Source: Lasioglossum baleicum (taxonomy: Eukaryota; Arthropoda; Insecta; Hymenoptera; Halictidae). From it: a stretch of DNA of 64,000 nt. Below the pieces are notes generated by a model. It ran no database searches, was not told where the DNA came from, and worked only from the letters and a program-made list of their open reading frames with translations. A program made the translations under genes and the position numbers. The stretch's first letter is position 1, and each line of letters starts with the position of its first letter. The stretch spans positions 6,882,001 to 6,946,000 of the forward strand of contig NC_134941.1 in the NCBI RefSeq assembly GCF_051020765.1. The letters are read 5' to 3'. Below, one piece after another: positions 1 through 8,991 of this stretch.

Positions 1-60
1 CATGCACCCAACAGCGCAACTGACATCGTTCATGCAACTCGCGAGTCTTTTATCTCCCCG
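1..60 (-). promoter_or_regulatory. core promoter of a further CYP9 copy left of the window
   Basis: On the minus strand an initiator TCAGT lies at 23-19, and ATAAAAG lies at 53-47. The spacing from the first A of ATAAAAG to the initiator A is 32 bases, the same as in the duplicated P450s at 4306-4340 and 8616-8650. The surrounding bases also resemble those promoters (gacatcgttcat here, gacatcattcat there). In the known copies the start codon lies about 164 bases downstream of the initiator, so this gene's coding region would be outside the window. The assignment rests on similarity and spacing only. Confidence 0.6.
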
Positions 61-1405
61 TTTCCCCGCGAAAATCTTCTCAACCTGTCTGTGTGCTGCA
101 TGCCACGGCTTATGAAACCACGCGTGAGCTTGTTGTTCCCTTCATTTCCTCCCACTTCAACAGCGATAGACAGCTTATCGCAATTAGGCTTGTCCCCATT
201 TGCCGCGAGTGTTCGGCTCTTCGTTTTTGATGATTGTGGAATTTCTGCCCGATTTCAGAATAAAACACAAGCGGTTAGGTGGGAAGTTTCCTTCACAGTG
301 TGTAGGTGTAACCTTTTAATCCTTAGCACTCGAATGATGACTCTGAAGCGCCACTAAAAATTGCTGTACCATTATTCAAAATATTTTTTACATTATTAAA
401 TCTGTCGGTATCTAATCAATTACTAAACATTTACGTGTTGTATCAGGTATTAAGCCAATGTCGTATGCATAAAATTTGAAAAATCATAAGAAATGGAAAT
501 ATTTTATTTTAATTTTCTAGTTAAAATATAAATAGCTCCGAGTGCAAAGGGTTAACTATAAGTGACGGCTCAATCGTGGACATTTAGAGAGACGTAACAT
601 AGTAAGACAAATGTAATTTTCACCACGTAAGCAGGATGTATAATAAAGTGAAAGAATTATTTGTTGAATTCAGAAGATGACAAGTTAACTCCAGTTAGGG
701 AAACCCAGTCAGGTTAATTTTTAAATTTATTGTAGTAGAATTGATACCGCTGAATACCAATTTATTAATGCCAGAATTAACTAGATTACAGTGCAAGGTA
801 CCTGATGAGTTTCTTATTGTGCAATAACCCCGATTGTTTCTATGAATGAGATAAGTGAAACTTGTGTGAAACGTATAAAATTCGCGTTGTTTTCAATAGT
901 TTCAAATTAGCATGTGCAAGTGAGTCCCACTATGTAAAGTCACTTGAGTTGTGTTACTGTACTTCATTAGTGAGCACTGATCTTCATATAAGTATATATA
1001 TGTATTACTGCATAAATATATTTATGCATTTCTCTATGCAATAATTAAACAGTGTACAACGGTTGATATTATTAACGTAGGGAATTAAATGAGTACAAAC
1101 CATAGTTTTGTTATAGTATTTCCAAGTGTTTCTTTGGCAACGTGAAGGGTGTTGTTGATGACAGCATTCTGCGAATTGCAGGAAGGATGTTCCTTATTAA
1201 CGATAGCGAATGCTGCGCGCAATTAATGGGAGATATCAAGTCGACACAATGACTCGTTCATGCAAAAAAAATTGCCTTGCAATATATTAAAACGCTTTTA
1301 TGTATTAGGTAATAATTTTCTTTTTAATTTGATTCAGGTCACATGATATGATAGAAGAATGACAAATTTTACTTGTGAAGAGAAAGTAAGAAAATTATTG
1401 AAACG
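61..1405. other. upstream flank of the off-window gene; no gene seen
   Basis: Bases 60-360 are moderately GC-rich and loosely resemble the upstream region of the P450 copies (about 4390-4500), so the 88-codon frame at 91-357 is read as promoter-proximal DNA, not a gene. From about 360 the sequence is AT-rich with many stops in all frames. I see no RNA gene or clear transposon here. Confidence 0.5.
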
Positions 1406-1929
1406 TAAAATAAGTTGATTCACAATATTCTTCTTAATAAAATAATTTAACTAACCTTTTTACTTTCACGTTTTCAAAACAGTATACACAATATTATTTT
1501 GAAATATTATTTTTTCTAAAACTTTATTGTAATATTAGTTTTATGCAAAAAATTATTGAATTATATAAATGTAATTCTTGGTTTCCCAATTATCCGAGTT
1601 AAGAGAATCAAATAAACTGTGCTGCTATTCTCTACACAGAGAATTTTCAATTAAAACGCAATACTTATCGACCATAATTTCCACGCAGCTAAATATAGAT
1701 TACTGAATTACGTCAAAATTCTCGGAAGGAAAAGGTTTATTTTACTCACCTAAACCTTCAGACTTATTTACTATGGACATACATTTTGGAAACGATGTTC
1801 CGTATTTGCAATCGAAGTATATTTATTGTATAATCGATACACATATCAGTAGGAATAGGAAATCCATGAAAAATTATCATCTGCTTTACAAAAGTTGTAC
1901 ACAGTACATACCAACATATCATAAAATAC

Positions 1930-2157
1930 AGAAGTAACAAAATAGAAACGGTAAAATTACCTACTTTCGAAGCACGCGCAATTACATGCGGAGAATTCAT
2001 AAATTGCAATAAATTAGAACCCTCATATTTAAACATAACCCTTATACCACATACATTACAGCGAGTAATCAAATCATTAGAGCCAGAAAAATGTATTCAA
2101 TGTTCGGACAACGTTGCACACAATGTTGCTAAATGTAAATACTTTAGCAATTTGTAA
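1930..2157 (+). pseudogene. conserved open segment, possible LRR-type C-terminal exon remnant (copy 1)
   Basis: A plus-strand frame reads KLPTFEARAITCGEF and later LEPEKCIQC, ending in TAA at 2155-2157. Versions of the same frame recur at 6220-6501 and about 10306-10556. The order LPT, an Ala-Arg motif, a Leu/Pro-rich stretch and a final CxxC faintly recalls the C-terminal region of some leucine-rich-repeat proteins. No start or upstream exons are visible, and the minus strand is also open (1764-2072). It could be a pseudo-exon carried along by the P450 duplication, or simply conserved 3' flank. Functional assignment is weak. Confidence 0.2.
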
Positions 2158-2581
2158 GCATTAGTTCATAAAAAATAATATGAATTCAATGTAACTATAA
2201 TATTATTCAAGAATTCATTATTTTAATTGAAATTTGTCAATTTGTATATATTATGATATCATAATATAATAATATGACAAAAATCGTGATCTAATAATTT
2301 GATCACTGCATATTATAGAAGCCAGTACTTAGTAGACTCCTGACTATTATGCAGTACAAAAATTTAAACAAGTTAAATAAATTATAAAAATATCTTAAAA
2401 TTCTTTAAATATATATTACTGTTGCTTTGATTTACTTGTCACAAAGGCAACAAATTCGCAGTCTAACAATAAGTAAGAGCTGACTGTGTTCTCAATTTCC
2501 AGATAAATCGTTTGTACCAGTGTCAAGCTCTAATTATTATAAAAATATAAAACCGCTATCTACAAATGCGATAACAGTCCT

Positions 2582-4144
2582 CTAGCGGATAGCACTGCCA
2601 CTGCTGACAGAGTTAACGAGAACAGGGGCCGCGTTTTTCCTAGGCTCGATGTCGAACCAAAAGCCACCTTTAGCGGTCATTTGGAACCCTTTGTTGCTCA
2701 GCACCATGGGGATTGGGGTCTTGGCGTTTGGCTTCAAGGTGCACCGAGCGAAAATCTGGAACAGAAGAACCTTTGTCTCCAGAAGTGCGAACCTGTTGCC
2801 GATGCACATCCTCGGGCCCAACCCGAAGCTGAGATAGGTCCCAGAATTCAAGACCTTCTTCGGATCATCGAGGAAACGTTCCGGCATGAACTTGGTGGGT
2901 TCTTCGTAGTATTGAGGATCGTACTGGATGCCATAGATCGGGATCGAGAGGAATTCGCCCTTCTGCACGACATGTGGCTTCAATCCAGGCAGTGCTGGGG
3001 GCAGCTCGAAAGGTTTCGTGCAGGCTCTATCCACGGCAACTATGGCAGGGTACATCCTGAGGGCCTCGTTTATGATCGCATCGAGGTACTTCATGTCGTT
3101 GATTGCTTCATAGGACACCTGTCCGTTATTCGCCTCTAAGACCTCGTCGATCTCTTCATACAACCTGTTCTGGACCTCCTGATTCACGCCGATTTCATAC
3201 GCAGCAAAGCACATCAAGGTCGAGGTACTCTCGAATCCGCCGAAGAAGAAGACGAACGCCTGCGCAGTCATGTCTTCTATCGTGAGCTCTTTGCCTGGGC
3301 CCATCTTTCCCCTGGTCTCCATCATCAACTGAATCATATCAGGCCTCACGATACCCTGTTCATCCCTGGTCTTGATGGTAGTCGCCACCAGCTCGTGGAA
3401 GAATTTGGTGATTATCGGGTCGAACAGCGTGATGCCGAGGAACTTGCACAGCGTGGGCCAGCGCACGAGCAAGAACTTCAACACCTGCCACCTGCCGAAA
3501 CTGGTAGCAGTCTTGCCATAAGCGTAGAACTTGTTGTCCCTGTTGGTCATGGAGTCCACGTTGATGCCAAACGCGCAGGTGGCGATGACGTCGTTCGTGT
3601 ACCTGGTGAAGGCATCCTTCAGCTCCACACACCTGCTCTTCTCTGGCAAGGTAGCGAAATAGTTCCCGTAGGTCACAGCGCACTCGCGCATCAGTTTAAA
3701 CATGGCCTTCATCTTGCTGGAGGTGAACGCAGGGCTCAGCAGGGTCCTCACTTCCTTCCATCGTTCTCCACGTAGACCGAATAAATTCTTGCTGAACATG
3801 GGCTCGATCTTATCTATTCCCTCTATGGTCCTGTGGTCCTGGAAGTGTTCGAAGTTCTTCACGGTGACGGACTTGATCAGCTCCGGGTCACGGATCATCA
3901 CCGTCGGCGTGGTGAAGTCGTAGAAGCCGACGTATTTCGCCTCGGGAATCTGTTTGTAAGCCTCGTCGACCAGCTCTGCCATGGTCTTCTGCTGTATGAA
4001 CATCTTCCACATGCCACCAACCACAGGAATCGTCTTTACCTCCGGGATTCCACGATCCTTGAAGAACGTTGTTAACCCTTTGAAGTAGTAATACAACGCC
4101 GCGCCCAGCACCAGCGCCAGGATCACCGACAACATGTCGATCAT
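2582..4144 (-). CDS. CYP9: cytochrome P450, CYP9 family (CYP9Q-like), tandem copy 1
   Basis: Predicted microsomal monooxygenase (heme-thiolate, NADPH-P450 reductase dependent), 520 residues in one uninterrupted reading frame without introns. A hydrophobic N-terminal anchor (about residues 4-20) is followed by a basic, proline-containing hinge (RGIPEVK, 31-37). Helix C WxxxR is at 129-133, helix I GGFEST at 302-307, helix K ExxR at 360-363, PERF at 421-424 and the heme loop FGLGPRMCIG at 440-449, with Cys447 the heme ligand. Length is normal for CYP9. The FALLETK stretch after the heme loop supports CYP9 of the CYP3 clan; the Q-type subfamily is a guess. The start is the first in-frame ATG after a 5' leader with no upstream ATG. 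By hand count it differs from copy 2 at 41 and from copy 3 at 36 of 520 residues. A detoxification role is inferred from the family; the substrate is unknown. Confidence 0.95.
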   Translation of the reverse strand: MIDMLSVILALVLGAALYYYFKGLTTFFKDRGIPEVKTIPVVGGMWKMFIQQKTMAELVDEAYKQIPEAKYVGFYDFTTPTVMIRDPELIKSVTVKNFEHFQDHRTIEGIDKIEPMFSKNLFGLRGERWKEVRTLLSPAFTSSKMKAMFKLMRECAVTYGNYFATLPEKSRCVELKDAFTRYTNDVIATCAFGINVDSMTNRDNKFYAYGKTATSFGRWQVLKFLLVRWPTLCKFLGITLFDPIITKFFHELVATTIKTRDEQGIVRPDMIQLMMETRGKMGPGKELTIEDMTAQAFVFFFGGFESTSTLMCFAAYEIGVNQEVQNRLYEEIDEVLEANNGQVSYEAINDMKYLDAIINEALRMYPAIVAVDRACTKPFELPPALPGLKPHVVQKGEFLSIPIYGIQYDPQYYEEPTKFMPERFLDDPKKVLNSGTYLSFGLGPRMCIGNRFALLETKVLLFQIFARCTLKPNAKTPIPMVLSNKGFQMTAKGGFWFDIEPRKNAAPVLVNSVSSGSAIR

Positions 4145-4308
4145 GGCGATCTCTTCAGCTATTTACACGTCACTAATTTTTGGCGATTTGTTTTTGCAAA
4201 TCGAGTTCACGGTTTTGTTGAATATACGCAGCGTACCGCACTCGTGTTTATGCTCTCGACGCCAACACTTGTCTGCTATCTGACTGCCGCGTGATCGCGC
4301 GAGTTACT
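4145..4308 (-). other. predicted 5' UTR of P450 copy 1 with small hairpin
   Basis: This is the predicted leader between the initiator A at 4308 and the ATG at 4144. It contains no ATG. A perfect 7-bp inverted repeat (CGATTTG at 4184-4190 and CAAATCG at 4197-4203, 6-base loop) lies about 40 bases before the start codon. It is perfect in copy 2 as well, and one pair is lost in copy 3. Confidence 0.5.
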
Positions 4309-4340
4309 GACATCATTCATCCGCTTCACGAGGCTTTTAT
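4306..4340 (-). promoter_or_regulatory. core promoter of P450 copy 1 (TATA + TCAGT initiator)
   Basis: The minus strand reads ATAAAAG at 4340-4334 and TCAGT at 4310-4306. The first A of ATAAAAG is 32 bases upstream of the initiator A (4308), which is the classic TATA-to-start distance. Both elements recur in copies 2 and 3 and at the left window edge. Confidence 0.7.
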
Positions 4341-4665
4341 TGTGCTTCCCCACAAAAATCTACACACCTTGTATGTGTCGCGTGTACTCGCCACACAATA
4401 TTACGGAACTGCGCGCGAGCGTTCGATTCCTTTTCGTCCCACTATGACGTCGCTGTCTCCATCGCTATCATGCTTATCTGCTCTGCTCTGTATGCGTGTG
4501 GTTTATTATTTTCTTGTTCAGATAACGTGTGTAACTTTTTATCCAGTAGCTGGAAAGGATCGGACTTGTTCCGAGCAGTGCACCGTGCATGATGACAGAC
4601 TGCGGTGTCTCCTGGTAATTTTGTGGTGGATAGACAAGTATTTTCTTCGGTAAAAAAGTGGTCAC

Positions 4666-4673
4666 TGACGTCA
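4666..4673. promoter_or_regulatory. CRE-type palindrome TGACGTCA upstream of copy 1
   Basis: A perfect 8-bp CRE (CREB/ATF consensus) lies about 358 bases upstream of the predicted start site. It is retained in copy 2 at 8984-8991. The corresponding sequence is absent from copy 3, whose similarity stops at about 13004. Binding is not demonstrated. Confidence 0.4.
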
Positions 4674-4693
4674 CCATAACCAAGAATTCATAT

Positions 4694-4978
4694 TGTTACG
4701 GGTCTACCGGCATACTAATGTTACGCGTCTGTCGGTATACCCGTTGTATAGAATTGTTGTAAGATTCTGGTTGGTTACAGCGTCGTTAGGAAAACGACGC
4801 TGGAACGAAAGAGAGTCGAAAGACAAACACGAGAGAGAGCGGACGTTGCAGACGTCAAAGGCGATAAAAGCGATTTAGCCAGAGATAAGTTGTCTTCCTC
4901 CGAAAAGTAGCGTATTACGGTTATTGAAAGTGTGTTCATTTATTTAGCGAAATAGAGATTTCGTTACAATATTTAAAC
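4694..4978. mobile_element. solo LTR (285 bp, TG...CA) with 4-bp target duplication
   Basis: The insert begins TGTTACGGG and ends GTTACA, and is flanked by direct ATAT repeats at 4690-4693 and 4979-4982. The paralogous unit 2 reads gaattcatatttaaacg at about 9002-9018, which is exactly the predicted empty site. TG...CA termini with a 4-bp duplication fit an LTR of a Ty3/gypsy-type element left after recombination. No internal retroelement sequence remains. It lies about 390 bases upstream of the copy 1 start site, so it could influence expression of that copy only. Confidence 0.75.
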
Positions 4979-4982
4979 GACA

Positions 4983-5706
4983 AATTGGAATTTTATGATA
5001 CTGATATGTTTCTAAGTATCTTTAAAACCACAGATCAATAGAAATTTTTTAATTAATTTTTTGAAAGCAGTTTTGTTCATAACTCAACATCTTTTTAAAT
5101 CAATAAACGTAACTAAATTTCATCGAAGAAACCAAAATTATTAGACAAATAATGTAGTATAATCTCACTTATTTTACGATGTCGCTAATAACGTAGCAGT
5201 TGATGCGACATGAAACTATAATTTAAAAAATATATATAATGCAGTAACTATTTATAGTAATATGAAATTATCTATGGTATAAGTAACTGGTAAAAATTAT
5301 TTCTTCGATTTGTTGAATATACATATACTAAAATGCAGTTCATTTAAAAATGTCCCATAGTTTCTATAGATATTATACAGTCTATTAGTTGGATAATATA
5401 AAATTCAATATAAATATACTGTTTTCCATTCGTCACTTCAAAGATTAATAAAAATGTGATTTTATTATTTATTTTATATTATATCGGGCCTACTGTCACA
5501 CACATTAGATTTGAGAAAAAAACCGAGTTTCTACCTTGAAAAAATCACTATGGTACATCATCTATTTATGGTACATCCAAACCAGTCGAAAACTTATTTT
5601 AGTTATAATGGAGTTTATTCCACATTCATGCAAGCTTCGGACGTGCAATCCAAATTCCCCGGATTGTAGCTTATTTCCTTTCATGTACCGTTTGTTCACG
5701 GCAATA
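4983..5706. other. distal upstream flank of copy 1
   Basis: AT-rich flank shared with unit 2 (about 9013-9730). Its outer part, from about 5340, is also shared with 14748-15122 upstream of copy 3. No gene is visible. The outer 370 bp is more GC-rich and contains a conserved stretch with attccccgga. Confidence 0.6.
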
Positions 5707-6219
5707 TAAAATAAGTTGATTCACATATTCTTTTTAATCAAATAATTTATATAACTTACCTTCTCACTTTCACGTTTTCAAGACTGCATACACTATATTA
5801 TTTTTTCTAAAACTTTATTGTAATATTAGTTGTATGCAAGAAATTATTGAACTATTTAAATGTAATTGTTGGTTCTCCAATTATCATTCTATATCATTTA
5901 ATTAAATATTATGAGTTAAACGAAATCAAATAAACTGTGCTGCTATTTTCTACAGCGAGAATGTTCAATCAAAAGGCGATACTTACCAGCCATAATTTCC
6001 ATGCATGAGAAACAGCAGGCATAATTTCCACGCAGCTAAATATAGATTACTGAATTACGTCAAAATTCTCGGAAGGCAAAGGTTTATTTTACTCAAGTAA
6101 GCCTTCAGACTTATTTACTATGGACCTACATTTTGGAAACGATGTTCCGTATTCGCAATCGAAGTATATTTATATAATCGATACACATATCAGTAGGAAT
6201 AGGAAATCCATGAAAAATT

Positions 6220-6501
6220 ATGAACTGCTTTACAAAAGTTGTACATAGTACATACCAACATATCATAAAATACAGAAGTAACAAAATGGAAACGGTAAAA
6301 TTACCTACTTTCGAAGCACGCGCAATTACATGCGGAGAATTCATAAATTGCAATAAATTAGAACCCTCATATTTACACATAACTCTTATAGCACATACAG
6401 TGCAGCGAGTAATCACATTATTAGAGCCAGAAAAATGTATTCAATGTTCGGACAACGTTGCACACAATGTTGTTAAATATAAATACTTTAGCAATTTGTA
6501 A
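6220..6501 (+). pseudogene. conserved open segment, possible LRR-type C-terminal exon remnant (copy 2)
   Basis: This is the cleanest of the three copies: 93 codons from ATG to TAA on the plus strand. It has KLPTFEARAITCGEF in the middle and LEPEKCIQC near the end. The minus strand of the same interval (6126-6416) is also open. No promoter, partner exon or clear family match is seen. The fragment is best described as a duplicated remnant of uncertain origin, lying tail-to-tail with the P450. Confidence 0.2.
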
Positions 6502-6891
6502 GCATTAGTTCATAAAAAATAATATGAATTCAATGTAACTATACTATTATTCAAGAATTCATTATTTTAATTGAAATTTGTCAATTTGAATATATTATGC
6601 TATCATAATATAATAATTTGACAAAGATCGTGATCAAGTAATTTGATCACTGCATATTATGTTTATACAGTACAAAAATTTAAACAAGTTGGATAAATTA
6701 TAACAATATCTTAAAATTCTTTAAATATTACTATTGCTTTGATTTACTTGTCACATACGTATCAAATTCGCAGTCTAACGGTAAGTAAGAGCTGACTATG
6801 TTCTCAATTTCCAGATAAATCGTTTGTACCAGTGTCAAGCTGATTATTATAAAAATATAAAACCGCTATCTACAAATGCGATAACAGTCCC

Positions 6892-8454
6892 CTAGCGGAT
6901 GGCACTGCCATTGCTGACAGAGTTAACGAGAACAGGGGCCGCGTTTTTCCTAGGCTCGATGTCGAACCAAAAGCCATCTTCAGCGGTCATTTGGAACCCT
7001 TTCTTGCTGAGCACCATGGGGATAGGGGTCTTAGCGTTTGGCTTCAAGGTGCACCGAGCGAAAATCTGGAACAGAAGAACCTTTGTCTCCAGAAGTGCGA
7101 ACCTGTTGCCGATGCACATCCTCGGACCCAACCCGAAGCTGAGATAGGTCCCAGAATTCAAGACCTTCTTCGGATCATCGAGGAAACGTTCCGGCATGAA
7201 CTTGGTGGGCTCTTCGTAGTATTGAGGATCGTACTGGATGCCATAGATCGGGATCGAGAGGAATTCGCCCTCCTGCACGACATGTGGCTTCAATCCAGGC
7301 AGTGCTGGTGGCAGCTCGAAAGGTTTCGTGCAGGCTCTATCCACGGCAACTACGACAGGGTACATCCTGAGGGCTTCGTTTATGATCGCATCCAGGTACT
7401 TCATGTCGTTGATCGCTTCATAGGACATCTCTCCGTCATTCGCCTCTAAGACCTCGTCGATCTCTTCCTGCAACCTGTTCTGGACCTCCTGATTCACGCC
7501 GATTTCATACGCAGCGAAGCACATCAAGGTCGAGGTACTCTCGAAACCGCCGAAGAAGAAGATGAACGCCTGTGCAGTCATGTCTTCTGTCGTGAGCTCT
7601 TTGCCTGGGCCCATCTTTCCCCTGGTCTCCATCATCAATTGAATCATATCAGGCCTCACGATACCCTGTTCATCCCTGGTCTTGATGGTAGTCGCCACCA
7701 GCTCGTAGAAGAATTTGGTGATCACCGGGTCGAACAGCGTGATGCCAAGGAACTTGCACAGCTTGGGCCAACGCACCAGGAAGAACTTGAACGACTGCCA
7801 GCTGCCGAAACTGGTAGCAGTCTTACCATAGACGTAGAACTTGTTCTCCCTGTTGGTCATGGAGTCCACGTTGATGCCAAATGCGCAGGTGGCGATGACG
7901 TCGTTGGTGTACCTGGTGAACGCATCCTTCAGCTCCACACACCTGCTTTTCTCTGGCAAGGTAGCGAAATAGTTCCCGTAGGTCATAGCGCACTCGCGTA
8001 TTAGTTTAAACATGGCCTTCATCTTGCTGGAGGTGAACGCAGGGCTCAGCAGGTTCCGCACTTCCTTCCATCGCACTCCACGTAGATCGAATAGGCTCTT
8101 GCTGAACATGGGCTCGATCTTATCTACTCCCTCCAGGGTCCTGTGGTCCTGGAAGTGGTCGAAGTTCTTCACGGTGACGGACTTGATCAGCTCCGGGTCG
8201 CGGATCATCACCATCGGCGTGGTGAAGTCATAGACGCCGACGTATTTCGCCTCGGGAATCTGTTTGTAAGCCTCGTCGACCAGCTCTGCGAAGTTCTTCT
8301 GCTGTATGAACATCTTCCACATGCTACCAAGGAGAGGAAAGGACTTTACCTCCGGGATTCCCCGATCTTTGAAGAACGTTGTTAACCCTTTGAAGTAGTA
8401 ATACAACGCCGCGCCCAGCACCAGCGCCGTGATCACCGACAACATGTCGATCAT
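6892..8454 (-). CDS. CYP9: cytochrome P450, CYP9 family (CYP9Q-like), tandem copy 2
   Basis: Intronless 520-residue microsomal P450 with the same landmarks as copy 1: N-terminal anchor, WxxxR 129-133, helix I GGFEST 302-307, ExxR 360-363, PERF 421-424 and heme Cys447. Hand count gives 41 differences from copy 1 and 40 from copy 3. It has the most private changes around the B-C region (107, 110, 120, 123, 127, 134), where substrate recognition site 1 lies in P450s. It also has private changes in the F-G region (203, 208, 218, 231, 250). Glu127, which precedes the helix C Trp by two residues, is Val here. These positions make altered substrate range plausible, but that is inference. The 5' leader has no ATG before the chosen start. 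Confidence 0.95.
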   Translation of the reverse strand: MIDMLSVITALVLGAALYYYFKGLTTFFKDRGIPEVKSFPLLGSMWKMFIQQKNFAELVDEAYKQIPEAKYVGVYDFTTPMVMIRDPELIKSVTVKNFDHFQDHRTLEGVDKIEPMFSKSLFDLRGVRWKEVRNLLSPAFTSSKMKAMFKLIRECAMTYGNYFATLPEKSRCVELKDAFTRYTNDVIATCAFGINVDSMTNRENKFYVYGKTATSFGSWQSFKFFLVRWPKLCKFLGITLFDPVITKFFYELVATTIKTRDEQGIVRPDMIQLMMETRGKMGPGKELTTEDMTAQAFIFFFGGFESTSTLMCFAAYEIGVNQEVQNRLQEEIDEVLEANDGEMSYEAINDMKYLDAIINEALRMYPVVVAVDRACTKPFELPPALPGLKPHVVQEGEFLSIPIYGIQYDPQYYEEPTKFMPERFLDDPKKVLNSGTYLSFGLGPRMCIGNRFALLETKVLLFQIFARCTLKPNAKTPIPMVLSKKGFQMTAEDGFWFDIEPRKNAAPVLVNSVSNGSAIR

Positions 8455-8615
8455 GACGATCTCTTCAGCTACTCACACGTCACGAATTTTTGGCGATTTG
8501 TTTTTGCAAATCGAATTCACGGTTTTGTTGAATGTGCGCAGCGTACCGCACTCGTGTTTATGCTCTCGAAGCCAACACTTGTCTGCTATCAGACTGCTGT
8601 GTAATCGCGCGAGTT

Positions 8616-8650
8616 ACTGGCATCATTCATCCGCTTCACGAGACTTTTAT
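8616..8650 (-). promoter_or_regulatory. core promoter of P450 copy 2
   Basis: ATAAAAG on the minus strand at 8650-8644 and an initiator at 8620-8616 that reads CCAGT, one base off the TCAGT consensus seen in copies 1 and 3. Spacing to the initiator A (8618) is 32 bases. The weaker initiator may reduce or shift initiation, which is not testable from sequence. Confidence 0.65.
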
Positions 8651-8983
8651 TGCGCTCCCCCACAAAAATCTACACACCTTGTATGTGTCGCGTGTACTCG
8701 CCACACAATATTACGGAACTGCGCGCAAGCGTTCGATTCCTTTTCGTCCCACTAAGACGTCGCTGTCTCCATTGCCGTAATGCTCATCTGCTCTGCTCTG
8801 TATGCGTGTGGTTTATTTCTTCGTGGTGAGATAACGTGTGTATCTTTTTATCCAGTAGCTCGAAAAGATCGGACTTGCTCCAGTCGAGCAGTGCACCGTG
8901 CCGTGCATGATGGCAGACTGCGATGTCTCCTGGTAATTTTGTGGTGGATAGACAAGTATTTTCTTCGGTAAAAGAGTGGTCAC

Positions 8984-8991
8984 TGACGTCA
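8984..8991. promoter_or_regulatory. CRE-type palindrome TGACGTCA upstream of copy 2
   Basis: Same site and context as 4666-4673, about 366 bases upstream of the predicted start of copy 2. Confidence 0.4.

Larger units (their letters stand above)
1406..5706 (-). repeat. tandem duplication unit 1 (P450 copy 1)
   Basis: This unit runs from taaaataag at 1406 to cacggcaa near 5704. It contains the 3' flank, the P450 at 2582-4144, its promoter and a distal upstream block. The same order recurs in units 2 and 3. The left edge is where 1406 onward starts to match 5707 and 9731. The right edge is where 5704, 9728 and 15122 stop matching. It carries a private 285-bp insertion at 4694-4978. Confidence 0.9.

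Noticed and set aside
91..357. 88-codon plus-strand frame near the left edge
   Set aside because: It overlaps the promoter region of the predicted off-window P450 and resembles the upstream flank of the other copies. No protein features are visible.
2649..4075. Several plus-strand open frames opposite P450 copy 1 (and equivalents opposite copies 2 and 3, up to 205 codons at 11523-12140)
   Set aside because: They are antisense shadows of strongly coding P450 sequence. They vary in length between copies and have no domain of their own.
4291..4653. Frames of 60-120 codons upstream of each P450 (also 8429-8971 and 12596-13008)
   Set aside because: They lie on the promoter region opposite the gene, and frames and ends differ among the three otherwise similar units.
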